The notes: generated from the letters alone by a model not told the origin. A stretch of 64,000 nt of DNA from Artemia franciscana (GCF_032884065.1 NC_088883.1:26239355-26303354); one strand, 5' to 3'; shown: positions 22,860 to 34,310, counted from the first letter of the stretch. Translations and numbers: made by a program.

Positions 22860-24722
22860 AAATTGCCAACTAAAAAGATACTGAAATTATTATCGTGGTG
22901 TCCCACAAGGAGGTGTTCTGAGCCCAATATTATTTAACCTTTGCATGAGTGATTTTCCTTTAGATAATATAAAAGGGAAAATATTTGCAGATGATATTGC
23001 AGTTTGGGCCACTGATAGTAGTCCTCATGGAGCCTATATTAAAATAAAAAAAAGCAGTTAAAGATGCTGTAAAATGGTCTTTAGAAAAGAAACTACAATT
23101 TTCAAGCAAAACCGTAGGCGTTATTTTTTCTCCATACAGAAGTCAACACCAAAATAGTCTAACCATCCATGTAGATAATTTAATTGTCCCGTTTGTCAAT
23201 CAAACAAAGTATTTAGGTGTTCTGCTAGATTCTTCGTTCAACATGAATAACCACGTGGAAAATATAGTGAGATCAGCTAATCAAGCACGAAATGTATATG
23301 AAATGTATAGCAGGTAAAGACTGGGGTGCCAATAGAAAGATCCTGAGCTTATTCTATGCTGCAGCTGTCAGATCGAGGATTGAATATTCTTTCCCAGTCT
23401 TAATGGGAATTTCAGCAAAGAACTTTAAAAACTTGAAGTTGTGCAAAATCAAGCCTTGAGAATAATGACTGGAGCCATGAAATCTACCCCTATTCCCGCA
23501 TTAAGAATGGAGACTGGAATTATGTCAATCAAGTCTAGACTACACCATTTAGCTCTTAACTACATATTAAAGGTGATGGAAATTCCTAATCATCCAAATC
23601 AACAACTAATAGAGATAAGTAAAGCTTATGTAGATACAACAAGTAATTGGGAAAACAAACCTCCTATGATACCGAAACTGATAAATATGATTGAGGGGTT
23701 TGGACTGAATTTAACATTCCTGGAAGCAAAAAAGGCAACCTCAAATCAGAAAGCTAAAAATTTAAGAATTGAACTCGAAACAGAACCAAAATGCTCCAGA
23801 TCAGATTTAGCTCCCCTTAAAAAATTGTGTTTATTACAAACTCTGGATTCCCGTTATAGTAATCATTTCCGTTATTATACTGATGGTTCAAAAATAGGAA
23901 CAAAAGTTGGTTTTGCTGTCTGGTCAGAGAAAACAAATGAAATATTACAAGAACGTCTTGATGAATGGGCATCTGTTTTTGCAGCTGAAATACTAGCCAT
24001 CAAAAAAGCTCTGATGCAAATTGAACTAGAATGTACCAATGGAGAATATGCAGTGATTCTTTCAGACAGTAAATCAGCAATAACTGCCATCCATAGTAGA
24101 AAAATTTTAGACGTAGAAACTATTTATGAAAGTGTCCTATCAAGCAATTCTAAGAATATAGGGGTGGCTATTCAATGCTGCCCATGCCATTGTGATATTA
24201 AGGGTAATAATACAGCGGATTTGATGGCAAAAGATGCCGCTTTTTTTGGACCACTGAACACGGAATACAGGTCATATTTAAGTAAAACCAGATGAGTAAA
24301 ATGGGAAATTAAAAGAAGTGAAATAATATATAACAATGAGCATTCATCAAATAGATACGTTCAATATTTTAAGGTAAACCTCCTAATAAATCGTCAATAC
24401 CTGATAATAGAAAAGGCGCAAATCTATTATTCAGATTAAGGACTGAGCTTGCTAGGTCAAACCAACACCTCAAAAGATTGAATTTAGTGAGGAGTGAAAA
24501 TTGTGATTGTTCTAACGAACCATGCTCTATCAAACACTTATTGGAACGGTGCCAAAATACGATTAACCTGAGAAAATCCCTCATTGAAGTGTGTACCAAA
24601 TATGGTTGTGACTACAGTGAAGATTCGGTGTTGTTTCCAAATTTTAGTTTAGATAAATATAGTGACTTTATTAATGAAGTGGCAGATATTATCCTGCACT
24701 CAACAATATCTTATCTATAGAT
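22860..24722 (+). pseudogene. Decayed LINE with RT and RNase H (I/R1/Jockey-type order)
   Basis: RT motif B reads RGVPQGGVLSPILFNL (about 22890-22940) and motif C IFADDIAVWA (about 22981-23010). Downstream, the open segment 23441-24295 carries an RNase H domain: YTDGS at residues 146-150 (D148), E183 in AAEILAIK, D209 in ILSDSK and D260 in NTADLMAK. A C-terminal Cys/His cluster (CDCSNEPCSIKHLLERC) at about 24497-24551 is typical of the ends of such ORFs. Frameshifts near 23060 and 23320-23430 and stops at 24293 and in the tail inactivate it. The N-terminal endonuclease is missing. Confidence 0.8.
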
Positions 24723-24960
24723 GGCAACAATAGAAGATTATTGTAGAAGTTAGTGAATTGCATGGAGATTGTGCGATAGCGTCTCCAAGTAAATCAAACA
24801 ACAACAAAAACAACAACTGAAATTATTTTCAGTGAATTGCTATGAAATAATTTTCAGTGAATTTACCTGAAATTTAGTGAATTGCATGGAGATTGTGCGA
24901 TAGCGTCTCCAAATAAATCAAACAACAACAAAAACAACAACTGAAATTATTTTCAGAAGA
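24723..24960 (+). repeat. LINE 3' UTR with tandem duplication and CAA-rich tail
   Basis: The segment 'gaattgcatggagattgtg'...'aacaacaaaaacaacaactg' occurs twice (about 24754-24835 and 24878-24957, period near 125 bp), directly after the LINE ORF. It looks like a duplicated 3' end with a CAA-rich tail. Confidence 0.75.
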
Positions 24961-25699
24961 AAATCGATAGATGGCTCTCAGCCTGAGAGCCCAGTTTCAA
25001 ATAAAAAAAAAAAAAAAAACATGCTGAAAATGCAAATGGCAGCATTATTAAGAGATTAAATTGAAAACAAATATAGCCAATATTCTTCTTTAGAATAGAA
25101 CAAAAAGACATTCTTCCGCAAAATGACGAAAGAAAACATGAGGCAGTTAGAAAAAATAAATCATCAATTTTGAAGATTAACAAAAATACTGATAGATAAC
25201 TAATTTGCATTCCTCTTTAAAAAACCATATTATTATATAGTAACGATATTATATTGTCACTGATACACTTAATTATATTATATTAGTCATTATGTTAATA
25301 TTAATAGTTGGTATGTCACAAAATATTTCATCTTTTTTTAGCACTTTTAGGACGTAAACACTATTAGGCTACTTATCTTATATTGGACAGACATGTAGTC
25401 CAAGGGGATGATCCCTCCCTTGAGGTTCAAGGATGGATTAAGACCGTTCTGAAAATATGGCTCAAAAAACAAGAGATATTTCTATGGTTTCATCCTAATA
25501 TGGTTCCTGATCTATGGTTGCTCAGAATGTAGGGATTTTGAGAAAGTTGAAATATTTTTTCCCAGTTAGTATACTTTTTGATACATTTTTCTATTGTCCA
25601 GCCATAATTGATTTATTGTTGTTCGGTGTAGTCATCTACTTTTCAAACACATTTGAAGTCATATATACGTGCTCTCAAAAATTTGGCGATTCAGGTTCT
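24961..25699. other. Unannotated AT-rich DNA
   Basis: Contains an A18 run near 25001. No supported gene. Confidence 0.5.
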
Positions 25700-26518
25700 T
25701 GTTAATTGTGATAATCGTATATCAGTCAGAGATAGTTAGAAAAAAATTAGTATTTTATCAGTTTCAGGCCTTTTTCATTTTTATAAGGCTCTATTTATGT
25801 TTGATATATTGCATAAAAATGCACCTGAATGTTTGGTTAGTGTGTTTGAGAGAGATGAGCCTGAATATGAAATAAAGAATTTGTCAGCAATTAGAAAACC
25901 GATTGCAATTTATAGGTTAAATAGGGAATTAACCCACCCCTAAATACCTGAAATTACCATATAAATGATACTTAACTATATAATCTCACGCAACAAACAA
26001 CTAGAGTTGACGACCATTTGAAAAGAGAACGGATGGTGAAATATAGTACATGATAACGTATTTTATGAAATGTAGGTTAACGAAACAATATATCTAGATA
26101 CGTGGGCTGCCTCTGGGACAGCCCAGAGGCTGTTTTTTCGATTCGCCATGTTCTTCCTTCTATATGGGAGTCCCTTCCTTATGATACAGTTCAAGAGACA
26201 GATTGGCCGACTTTTCTTGGGCTGATTAGGGACCATTGTTTTGTTATTTATGATTTATGATTTTTTTTTTTCTTTTTTTATATATAAAGTGGGGAATTAG
26301 TCCATAATAGTGTTGTTATATTAGGTTAGTGTAGTAGAGTCTCAAGTGGTGACTTTTTATTGCTTGTTTTTTGCTTTTTAGGGGAATCCATTGATAAGTG
26401 ACTGTTTTGTAGTTTCGGGAATGGACGCACAAGCCATAAGGCTTCTTGGCAAATTTTCCTTTTTTTGGGTAATTTTTGTATTTTTTAAAATAAATTTTCT
26501 CTCTCTCTAAAAAAAAAA
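25700..26518 (+). pseudogene. LINE 3'-end relic with poly(A)
   Basis: Short coding pieces in shifting frames (ALFMFDILHKNAPECLV near 25780-25835; LPYDTVQETDWPTFL near 26170-26215) resemble the C-terminal ends of CR1/Jockey-type LINE proteins. The segment ends with AATAAA and a run of A near 26485-26518. A 9-bp-arm hairpin, GCCTCTGGG-acag-CCCAGAGGC, lies at about 26109-26130. The assignment rests on composition and context, not on a catalytic motif. Confidence 0.4.
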
Positions 26519-26735
26519 ATAGATTTCTTGACCTCCCAACCCCCCAAAATATTTCTTTTTAGAACAACATACCATACTGAACTATTTATTAATATCTAAA
26601 ATTTAATAAAAAAAGAACCAAATAATATATTACAAAAAAATACGACCTACTTCACGCTGGAATAAAAACAAGGAGGAAAACGGCTGCATAGGGAGAAAAA
26701 CAAAATGGGCAAACTAAAGGGGGAAACAGCGCATA
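26519..26735. other. Unannotated DNA, possible 3' end of the minus-strand gene
   Basis: A minus-strand AATAAA (plus TTTATT at about 26584-26590) could serve as poly(A) signal for the gene at 27281-29874, but the distance is about 690 bp. No gene. Confidence 0.3.
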
Positions 26736-27145
26736 TGCCGCCATTTAAGGAAATACGAATGCATGGGGGGAAAAACGGCCCAATCAGAGGAAACAATAGC
26801 AAATGTTCCGTTCAGAACAGCACAAGTGCCCCTCCTCGTGGTGAGATAATAAATAAAAAGCTTGTAATATTAGGGAAAAATATTAAACATCGCAGACGAA
26901 AACCCTTTTTTCGAAGCTTAACGGACCGGGATGGTCCGTTAAGGCTTCCGGGATGGAGGAAAGCTTTAAGGAAATACGAACGCACGGGGGGAAACACGGC
27001 CCAATCAGAGGAAACAATAGCAAATGTTCCGTTCAGAACAGCACAAGTGCCGCTCCTCGTGGTGATAAAAAGCTTGTAATATTAGGGAAAAATATTAAAC
27101 ATCGCAGACGAAAACCCTTTTTTCGAAGCTTTCCTCCATCCCCTC
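26736..27145. repeat. Tandem duplication, ~220-bp period
   Basis: The segment from 'aaggaaatacgaa' through 'cgcagacgaaaacccttttt' occurs at about 26746-26920 and again at 26968-27140 with few changes; the second copy lacks a short 'agataataaat' piece. Between them is a perfect hairpin AACGGACC-gggat-GGTCCGTT (about 26921-26941). Open frames across it merely follow the repeat. Confidence 0.88.
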
Positions 27146-27280
27146 TAGAATTTTCCGTATTGTGAATTACCCCACTGAGAAAAGTCATTTTCATCTAGCC
27201 ATTCGCCATCTACCTTCTTTGTTTTTAACAATTTCTTAACTGAGAACCTGAAAACGACACTTAAAGAGCCGTAACTATGA

Positions 27281-27553
27281 TCAGAATTTCGGATTGTTCG
27301 AAATAAGTTTACGACTTAAGTCCTCGAGAATAACTGAGAATTGCCACTGTTTTTCTTCTGTCAGTTCCGGGAGTGGTTCATCATCTATGGGGTATATTTT
27401 CCCAAAAGGTCCGACACATATTTCACCTGGGTTTGGCCCAGGAGGAGGAGGAGGAGCTTCGTTTTTAGGTTTTCGTCCTCTTTTCTTTTTCGATTTTTGA
27501 GGAGATTTTTGAACTGGTTTGAACTCCTTATCTTCTTGATCCTGGATTTGACG
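27281..27553 (-). CDS. Unrecognised small AT-hook-like protein, exon 2 (C-terminal part)
   Basis: Second coding exon of a two-exon gene; it supplies residues 45-134 of a 134-residue protein. The acceptor, read on the minus strand, is TTCTTATTTTCAG immediately before 27553, an excellent pyrimidine-rich 3' splice site. The frame continues from exon 1 in phase 0 and ends with TGA at 27281-27283. The exon encodes an acidic and glutamine-rich start (RQIQDQEDKE), a strongly basic stretch with an AT-hook-like core KKKRGRKPK, a proline run (EAPPPPPGPNPG), then a compact, probably folded C-terminus (FGKIYPIDDEPLPELTEE through LSRKLISNNPKF). There is no signal peptide or membrane segment. Composition suggests a nuclear, DNA- or chromatin-associated protein, which is inference only. 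I do not recognise the family, and no function is assigned. Confidence 0.72.
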   Translation of the reverse strand, partial: RQIQDQEDKEFKPVQKSPQKSKKKRGRKPKNEAPPPPPGPNPGEICVGPFGKIYPIDDEPLPELTEEKQWQFSVILEDLSRKLISNNPKF

Positions 27554-29742
27554 CTGAAAATAAGAATGATTTTTAGTTTTTTAAATTTAATTTTTTTTAA
27601 TTAAAATTCGTTAAATTAACTAAAAATGAGTTAAAGCTAAATTAAAAATTATAATTAAAAAAACATTATAAGGAAAGGTATTTAGTTTTTAATGAGAAAA
27701 AAATAGGCTGTATTATTAAAACTAATGAAAAAATATTTTAAATTATCTGCAAGCTATACAACATATCATGAGGCTGAAAATATGGTTGAGATTTCAAGTA
27801 ATGAATGAATATTTTGATCCCTGTATCCCCCCTTGTATCCCTGGCCATGGAGCCTTTCGAGGGGGAATAAGTGCATTGTAATTCCACTTTGAATTGTATT
27901 TTGTATTGCATTGACTAATAATAAACTTCTTGATGCATTTTTTATTGTATCGTATTTTTATTTTATTTTTCTTATTAAAACGCTGAAGTGTGAGAACTGC
28001 AAGGGCGTATCCTAGATTTTTTGTTCGGGGGCGTTATTATTTTCCAGGAAAAAGGTAGAATGATTACTTTAAAACATTGTTTATATTCATTTTGTTACGT
28101 TTTTACAAGTCGTACAATTTTATTTTTTAGAGGGGATGGGGGGGGGGGTAAGTCCGGGGGTAATTTTTTTGTCGCGGAGCTGGGCCGAGTACTTTCCCTG
28201 CTCTACAATACATTAATTATAAATACACCTTTGATAATGTTGCCGTTGTAGCCTTTTGAAATACCAAATTGAAGTACCACATTGAAGTATCTTATCTTAT
28301 TGTATTTTATCTTTTTTTCTGGAAATTATAAATTTTATTGCACCAACAGATCTTTGATCTATTAATTCTTATTATTTCCGTTACAAATGTTCGAATTTAA
28401 TGAAGCGCATGTAAATGAAGACAAATGACAAACAATAGAAGGCTTTTATTATCTATGTTATGAATATCGATCAGATATCGACCTTCGATGGTTCCCTATT
28501 GGATTCAATGTAATAACCTATAACTATAAGTAGTCGCGTAATTTCGGCAAAGTTGGAGCCAAATTTCCCAAATCCGGTGAAAACGACACAGAAAACTGAA
28601 AAATGAGCCATATAATACCATAAAGGTATAAAGATATACTAAAGAAAACCGACCCATTTCTGAGGACTCTTCAATTATGCAGGCTTATCTTACTTTTGAC
28701 AAAATTTTTCCATTTCTGAGGACTCTTCAATTATGAAGGCTCATCTTCCTTTTGACAAAATTTCTAAAGAAACTAAATTTTAGCTGGGGGGGGGGGGGCA
28801 AACTGGGTTCCGGGGGACAAACCTAAATAAATAAATATAAATATATATAAATAAATATATATAAATAAATAAATATATATCACCACAAAGCTTGGTCTAA
28901 CATATTAAATCATGCCGTAAAATGCAGTATTTTGTGTTTGAGCGCCTTATCCCACACCGAAGAATTAGAAATGGCTGGATCCATATGGATACCTATTAAA
29001 GCCAGGGGCGGTTTATCATGTTGGGGTGGTCATAAAACCATCCCTGCACGAAGAGGGATGTTTTGCTCTTTGGTAATCTCAAAGTGCTGCCACTAGAAAA
29101 ATTGGAGACTAAAAGGTAAACTAGTTAATGCTTCAGACACCTCCCCCTCGTAACACCGAAAGATCAGACACAAGCTTATGACACGAATAAGTTATAAATA
29201 TGACTAATAAACCTAGTCTTGAAGCATCAGACGCATAGCCCCAAACATATGAAAATCTCCTTATTGCTGTAGAGCTTTTAATCTGCATAACTATGTCATA
29301 CCTGTGCATAGAAGGTAGGGTCGTATGAAATCCCCCCCCAAAGATTGGCACAAAACAAGACATAAACTAAAAACGTAATATTGAGGCACTTTAGGTTTCT
29401 TTTGATCCTACTTAAGGTTGAACAAGTACAAACTTAAGCACTTCTTTACTTAGAGATGAATTGTAGTTTAATGCTTAAGTTTTATTTACAGACGTAATCA
29501 CCATTAACCTGCCATAAAAACTCAAAATTTCAAACACAATTCCTGCATGTTATACCTGTCCCCAATATTGGCCCGACCGAAGACATATATAAAAAATGGA
29601 ATTTGGGGGCTCCGCAGAACTTACGTTATTCTTCACTTCGCGCCGAATGTCGTTTTATTACTTTATTTTGGTTTATTCATGTTATCAGCTTCCCAGAGCC
29701 ACATAGCCACGTTCACTAGCAAAGCTAACTCAAAATACTCAC
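27554..29742 (-). other. Intron of the two-exon gene
   Basis: A 2,189-bp GT-AG intron. It contains dispersed-repeat-looking pieces (for example 'gggcgtatcctagattttttg' context near 28003-28023, G runs near 28138 and 28785) and A/T repeats near 28825-28880. No further exon was recognised inside it. Confidence 0.6.
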
Positions 29743-29874
29743 CCGCAGTTTCTTTTCACTAATAAACTCGGAAGCATCATAGAAATTAGGTCTCTCCCTT
29801 CGTATTCTTTCGGTTCGGCGGATGGCGGTTGTTCCACTGGAGCTTGCTCCATTCCTTGACACAAGACCACTCAT
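29743..29874 (-). CDS. Unrecognised small AT-hook-like protein, exon 1 (N-terminal part)
   Basis: First coding exon, residues 1-44. The first in-frame ATG is at 29872-29874 in a good arthropod-style context (GACAAAATGAG on the minus strand). It encodes MSGLVSRNGASSSGTT, then an arginine-rich segment (IRRTERIRRERP) and NFYDASEFISEKKLR. The exon ends at CGG followed by GTGAGT (29742-29737), a consensus 5' splice site, phase 0. Joined to exon 2 this gives a complete 405-bp coding sequence with its own start and stop. The open frame extends upstream of the ATG without another ATG. A 54-bp minisatellite begins about 175 bp upstream, in the presumed promoter region. The main doubt is that no homologue could be recalled. 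Confidence 0.7.
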
Positions 29875-30048
29875 TTTGTCACTGTCTTTGAATATAGTGA
29901 AGGTTCTTGTCAACAGAAGCTACCCGACAGTTTTCGCCTCGGCTGTTTTAAAAAGTGAAATCACAGGCACACTTTACCAAACAGAGCATGCTAGAATAAA
30001 AAAAATGTTTGTAAAAATAGGAGTTGAATTTACAAATAAAACCATCGT

Positions 30049-30263
30049 AAAGTGCCAAACAGCACAAAAATCTGCTCTTTTTGTTGCCAAATCTAGAGTA
30101 AATAGTACCCAACAGCACTAAAATCTGCTCTCTTTGTTGCCATTTCTAGAGTAGAAAAGTGCCCAACAGCACTAAAATCCGCTCTTTTTGTTTCCATATC
30201 TAGAGTGGAGAAGTGCCCAACAGCACTAAAATCTACTCTTTTTGTTGCCATATCTAGAGTGGC
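30049..30263 (-). repeat. 54-bp minisatellite, four units
   Basis: Four units of about 54-57 bp built around 'gtgcccaacagcactaaaatc' and 'ttgttgccatatctagagtgg'. On the minus strand the unit length keeps a frame open and yields an 18-residue repeat (HFSTLDMETKRADFSAVG), but the frame has no convincing start or neighbours. I read it as a DNA repeat just upstream of the host gene. Confidence 0.85.
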
Positions 30264-30267
30264 AAGG

Positions 30268-31140
30268 TGGGAGAACGTAACAAAGGTATAAATCAATTCA
30301 GTCTTTTGATTAATATCAACTTGGTAGACTGTGATGAAAAGGTTGAGAGAAAGGAGAAAAAGATCGGAGAAAAAGCCAAGACAGAGAGTCTGAGTGAGAT
30401 ACACAGCTGGCATAAGCCTTTCTCAGAATTGTATAAAAATGAAGTCATTTCACTTTTTGATAATACCCTATGGTACCCCAGTAATCTCTATGAATGAGAA
30501 CCCTTCATTGGAGGCTTATAATTCCCCTATGGTACATTACCTTTTCAACCTACTTAATAAGTGAAAACTAAAAACACATTTTAAAACAAAAGTGTCTAAA
30601 TTGTTTATTCATTTTCATTGTCAGGAAAATAATTGAGTTTCTTATCTGTAACTTATCAAAGGAAATGTTAACAAATTACCCCTTGGACTCCTTATATGAC
30701 AAAGTTGTTCACATCATGTGGGAAATTTTAAGGAAGTGAAACCTATATTTAAAAGCCACAATTCAGCAAAACATGTAGTGACTTCTTTAGTTTAATTGCC
30801 TAAATTCGCAATGTCTTTTTGTAAAAGTTTTGTGCATGTTTAAGGAAAACTAAAATGAAATAAATTTTAATTTTAAAAAATAAATGTTTTTTATGGTAGT
30901 AAAGAGCAAAATTGAAACTGGAAACAAACAAAATTTTTACTTTATAGATTATCCAAGATATACATACAAAATTAAATCAAATAAACTGAAGTCTGATAAT
31001 TGCTGTAAATTTGTAAAATATTTAAAGCCAAGTGCTTCACTGAAATTGAGTTGGTTAAGTTTTTGAAAGAATTATAGGCCTATTGAGTTTTCAGTTTTCA
31101 AAGACAACTTTTAATTAAGTTTTCAATATCATGGTTGGTG
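30268..31140. other. Unannotated AT-rich DNA
   Basis: Small open frames at 30267-30497 and 30884-31066 show no recognisable content. Confidence 0.5.
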
Positions 31141-31154
31141 TAAAACTTATTTAT

Positions 31155-31312
31155 TAGTAAATATAACAGTTCAAAATAGGGATGAAACCTTTGAAGACAG
31201 TGAAACAAATGTAATTTTTTTTTAATTTTATAATGTTGCAATGTCTATTCAAAGGTTTCATCCGAATTTTGAACTGTTATATTTTCGTCATGGAAAGGTA
31301 GTGTGATTTTCG
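31155..31312. repeat. Inverted-repeat fragment of the Penelope-type terminal family
   Basis: The segment 'cagttcaaaatagggatgaa' and its inverted counterpart near 31256-31283 flank an A/T-rich loop, followed by 'cgtcatggaaaggtagtgtg'. The same ends occur at 32160-32310 and 37918-38172. Confidence 0.6.
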
Positions 31313-31391
31313 AAGTTATCTACGTCGAGTATTTATTTATTAGTATTTTTTTTGCAGGCTATTTATGGGCTCTTGAGTCCTTAAAGTGGTT

Positions 31392-31835
31392 AAATAAAAA
31401 ACACAAGTTCTTTTTTTCAACTGAAAGCAAGGAGCAACATAAAAACTTAAAACGAATAGAAATTATTACGTATATGAAGGGGTTCACCCTCTCGTCAATA
31501 CCTCACTCTTTACGATAAAGTTTGAATTTCGCTCCAACTCTTTAAGAATGACCCCTGAATCACAAAGGCTGTTTAACTAGAATAAATAGATCTTTTGAAA
31601 TTATTAAAAAGAAAACTTTAGCGTAAAGAGCGAGATATTGACGAGGGGGCGAAACCCCTCATATACGTAATAATTTCTGTTTGTTTTAAGTTTTAATGCT
31701 GGTCCTTACTTTCAGTTAAAAAAAAACCTGTTTTTTCATTCAATTTCTAATCGTTTTTTAAATAATGCTGGGAAATCTGGCGCCACCTTTATGGAGAAAT
31801 TATCTTCCCCCAGGAAAAATTTCTCCCCAAAGAGA
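31392..31835 (+). repeat. RepA copy 4, 5' part
   Basis: Starts at CAACTGAAAGCAAGGAGC, contains the second RepA palindrome (arms about 31460-31540 and 31605-31690, 'ctttagcgtaaagagcgag') and the following linker. RepB sequence interrupts it near 31836. Confidence 0.75.
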
Positions 31836-32745
31836 GCAGATCTGTTCCAGTTATGTCGATCATGTATCTAGGACTTGTTAGGTTTCATCCCGATCCTTCC
31901 ACTCTAAGTGTTTTCCAAGTTTTAGGTTTCCCCCTCCTAATGTCACCAGATCTGTTCGTGATTTAAAATAAGAGCTCTGAGACACGATATCCTTCTAAAT
32001 ATCAAATTTCATTGAGATCCGATCACCCTTTCGTAAGTTAAAAATACCTCATTTTTTCTATTTTTTCAGAATTAACCCCCCCCCCCCAACTACCTCAAAG
32101 AGAGCGGATCCGTTCTGGTTATGGACTTGTGCTTATTTTAGATAACTTCAAAGACCACACTGCCTTTCCATGACGAAAGTAAAACAGTTTTACTGCTGAT
32201 GATGAACACTGTAAATGTGTTCGAAATATCCAGTTAAATAATTTTATACCTATTCACTGTCAATAAAAAGGTTTCATCCCTATTTTGAACTGTTTTACTT
32301 TCGTGCTTATTTTTCCCACCAAGTTTCATCCCGATCCCTCCACTCTAAGTGTTTTCCGAGATTTTAGGTTTCCCCCTCCCAACTCCCCCCCCCAATGTCA
32401 CCAGATCCAGTTGGGATTTAAAATCACAGCTCTGATACACGATATCCTTCCAAACATCAAATTTCATTAAGATCTGATCAACCGTTTGTAGGTTAAAAAT
32501 ACTTCAATTTTTCTATTTTTTCGAATTAACAGGCCCCACTCCCCCTCCTCAGATGTTCAAATCGGGAAAATGACTATTTCTAATTTAATCTGGTCCGGTC
32601 CCTGATACGCCTGCCAAATTTCATTGTCCTAGCTTACATGGAAGTGCCTAAAGTAGCAAAGCCAGGACTGACAGACCAACAGACCGACAGAATTTGCGAT
32701 TGCTATATGTCACTTGATTAATACCAAGTGCCATAAAAAACAACA
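31836..32745 (+). repeat. RepB: second dispersed repeat with internal duplication
   Basis: Two related modules (about 31890-32090 and 32318-32540) share 'tttcatcccgatcc', 'cactctaagtgttttcc', 'acacgatatccttc' and 'aaatttcatt...gatc'. The end carries GACAGACC-type short repeats and a hairpin CACTTG-attaatac-CAAGTG (about 32711-32730). It lies inside RepA copy 4 and is itself split at 32140-32310 by a Penelope-type terminal fragment. It is non-coding. Confidence 0.65.
32150..32310 (+). repeat. Penelope-type terminal fragment with hammerhead-like hairpin
   Basis: Contains CTGATGA at 32196, a perfect 6-bp stem GAACAC/GUGUUC with a 7-nt loop, then GAAATATCC (to about 32230). The segment ends with 'ggtttcatccctattttgaa' and 'cagttttactttcgtgc', the inverse of sequence just upstream of the hairpin at 38064. 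Confidence 0.6.
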
Positions 32746-33113
32746 AATAAACATGCATCCATGATCTTTGTTCGAGAAAAAACAAAAAATTCCGCATTTT
32801 TACAGTATGGAGATTGAAATCTCTACAGAAGGTTCTCTGATATGCTGAATCTAATTGTGTAATTTTCATTAAGATTCTATGACTTTTAGAATCTTAATGA
32901 AAATCACTCCTTTTTTCGAAAATAAGGTAAATAGTCTGAGGCTCATAACCTTGATGGGTAAAACTAAACTGGATGAAACTTATATATTTGAAATCAGCAT
33001 AATATTTTGATTCTTTTGATTATCTATTGGTATCAAAATTCCGTTTTTTAGAGTTTCTGTTACAATTGAGCTGGGTTGTTCCTTACTTACAGCTGTTACC
33101 ACAAACCGTTTGT
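32746..33113 (+). repeat. RepA copy 4, 3' part
   Basis: Final ~370 bp of RepA, ending in 'gagctgggttgttccttact' and a degraded form of the terminal hairpin (CTGTTACCACAAACCG). It is more diverged than copies 2 and 3. Confidence 0.75.
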
Positions 33114-33560
33114 AAAGAGCCGTAAAATTCCTTGTTTTATTAAAAAAAAATTTCTGCTAGGAAAACTAGCAGAAAATTAAACCATTAAATTGAAAATTTA
33201 ATACCAAGTTGACATTCAAGTCATCTATTAAAAGTGAATGTATTTTTTACAATTGAATCAAGCAAACATAAAAATTTATAAATCTTTTAATTTTGCAGTT
33301 TTTCAACATTATTACAAGTAGAACTGAAGTGAAAAGGAAAAACAAAATTTTAATATAAACTTACAAAAAAAATAGACTTCAATAATATAGACTTCAAAAA
33401 ATAGTCTCCAAATGAAGTCTCCAAATATAGACTTCAAAAAATTTGAACAGACAGGGCCCAATAATAACACCATTGTGTTCACTAAAATTTTAAGGTAACA
33501 ATTTAGTTTGAAAAAAAGATTAAGAGAATTGATAAAAATGTTTTGTTCATTGGTTGCCAT
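33114..33560. other. Unannotated AT-rich DNA with short repeats
   Basis: Short tandem repeats of 'atagacttcaa' and 'agtctccaaat' lie at about 33370-33440. The minus-strand ORF at 33312-33560 is not recognisable. Confidence 0.5.
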
Positions 33561-33839
33561 GACCGTCAGAGTCCTAGGGGTTTGGTCCCCAAATTTGGCA
33601 AATTAACTATTATTCACAGAACACTTTTAGTAAAAGAAAGGGGCATGTTTGGTCTTGGTTGTCCAATCAGGTTGAACTCTTAAGACTTGTGTGCTAAGAC
33701 AGGATTTCTCAGTCTCCAAATGGTATATTTCTGAAACAATATTTATACCTGAGTAAATCAAAAGATCTTATGGGGTAAAGTTCAAGATGAGGGGCTTTTT
33801 GCCTTCTTAAGAGTAATTGATTTCAGCAATGAATCTTTC

Positions 33840-34310
33840 AGCAGTTTTTCATGAGCCTAAATTACTTGTGTTCTAAAAGTAAAACTTCCAGACATAGATC
33901 TGCAACACACACACAAAATCAAGAAAATTGCTTTGAGCCTCACAACTAAGTTCTGACTCATAAGGTTTTGAAAATGTGTCTCAAAATATGAAAAAAAAAT
34001 CAAAATATGGCTTAAAATTTTACTCTGCTCAAATCATAAGGGCTGTGTTTTTAAAATCAAGACTCAAAAAAGGTGGACTCAAGTCAAATTTGAGGAGAAA
34101 AAAATAATTTTTCAATGTTAAAATAATTAGAGACCTGTTTTTTATGCAATTTCCTTAGCCTTTGGATTAGGGAAAAGAAGAGATAGGAAATTGAAAATAC
34201 TTTCCCTAGGCATAATTTAGGCTCTGACTTATTTCCTATTATACTTTCTATTACAGCAAAAAATTCCTCATCTGGAATTTTTACCCAAAAAAAAAAAAAA
34301 ATCCAAGAAT
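33840..34310 (+). repeat. RepC copy (diverged dispersed repeat)
   Basis: Shares a loose order of blocks with 35990-36300 and 39940-40410: 'ttgtgttctaaaagt', a 'ttcacaactaagttctgactca'-like block (paraphrased), 'gcaatttccttagcctttgg' and a 'ttccctaggcataatttagg'-like block. Divergence is high and borders are approximate. Confidence 0.4.

Noticed and set aside
26107-26138. Strong hairpin followed by T6, like a bacterial intrinsic terminator
   Set aside because: The DNA is clearly eukaryotic and the hairpin lies inside a probable LINE 3' region.
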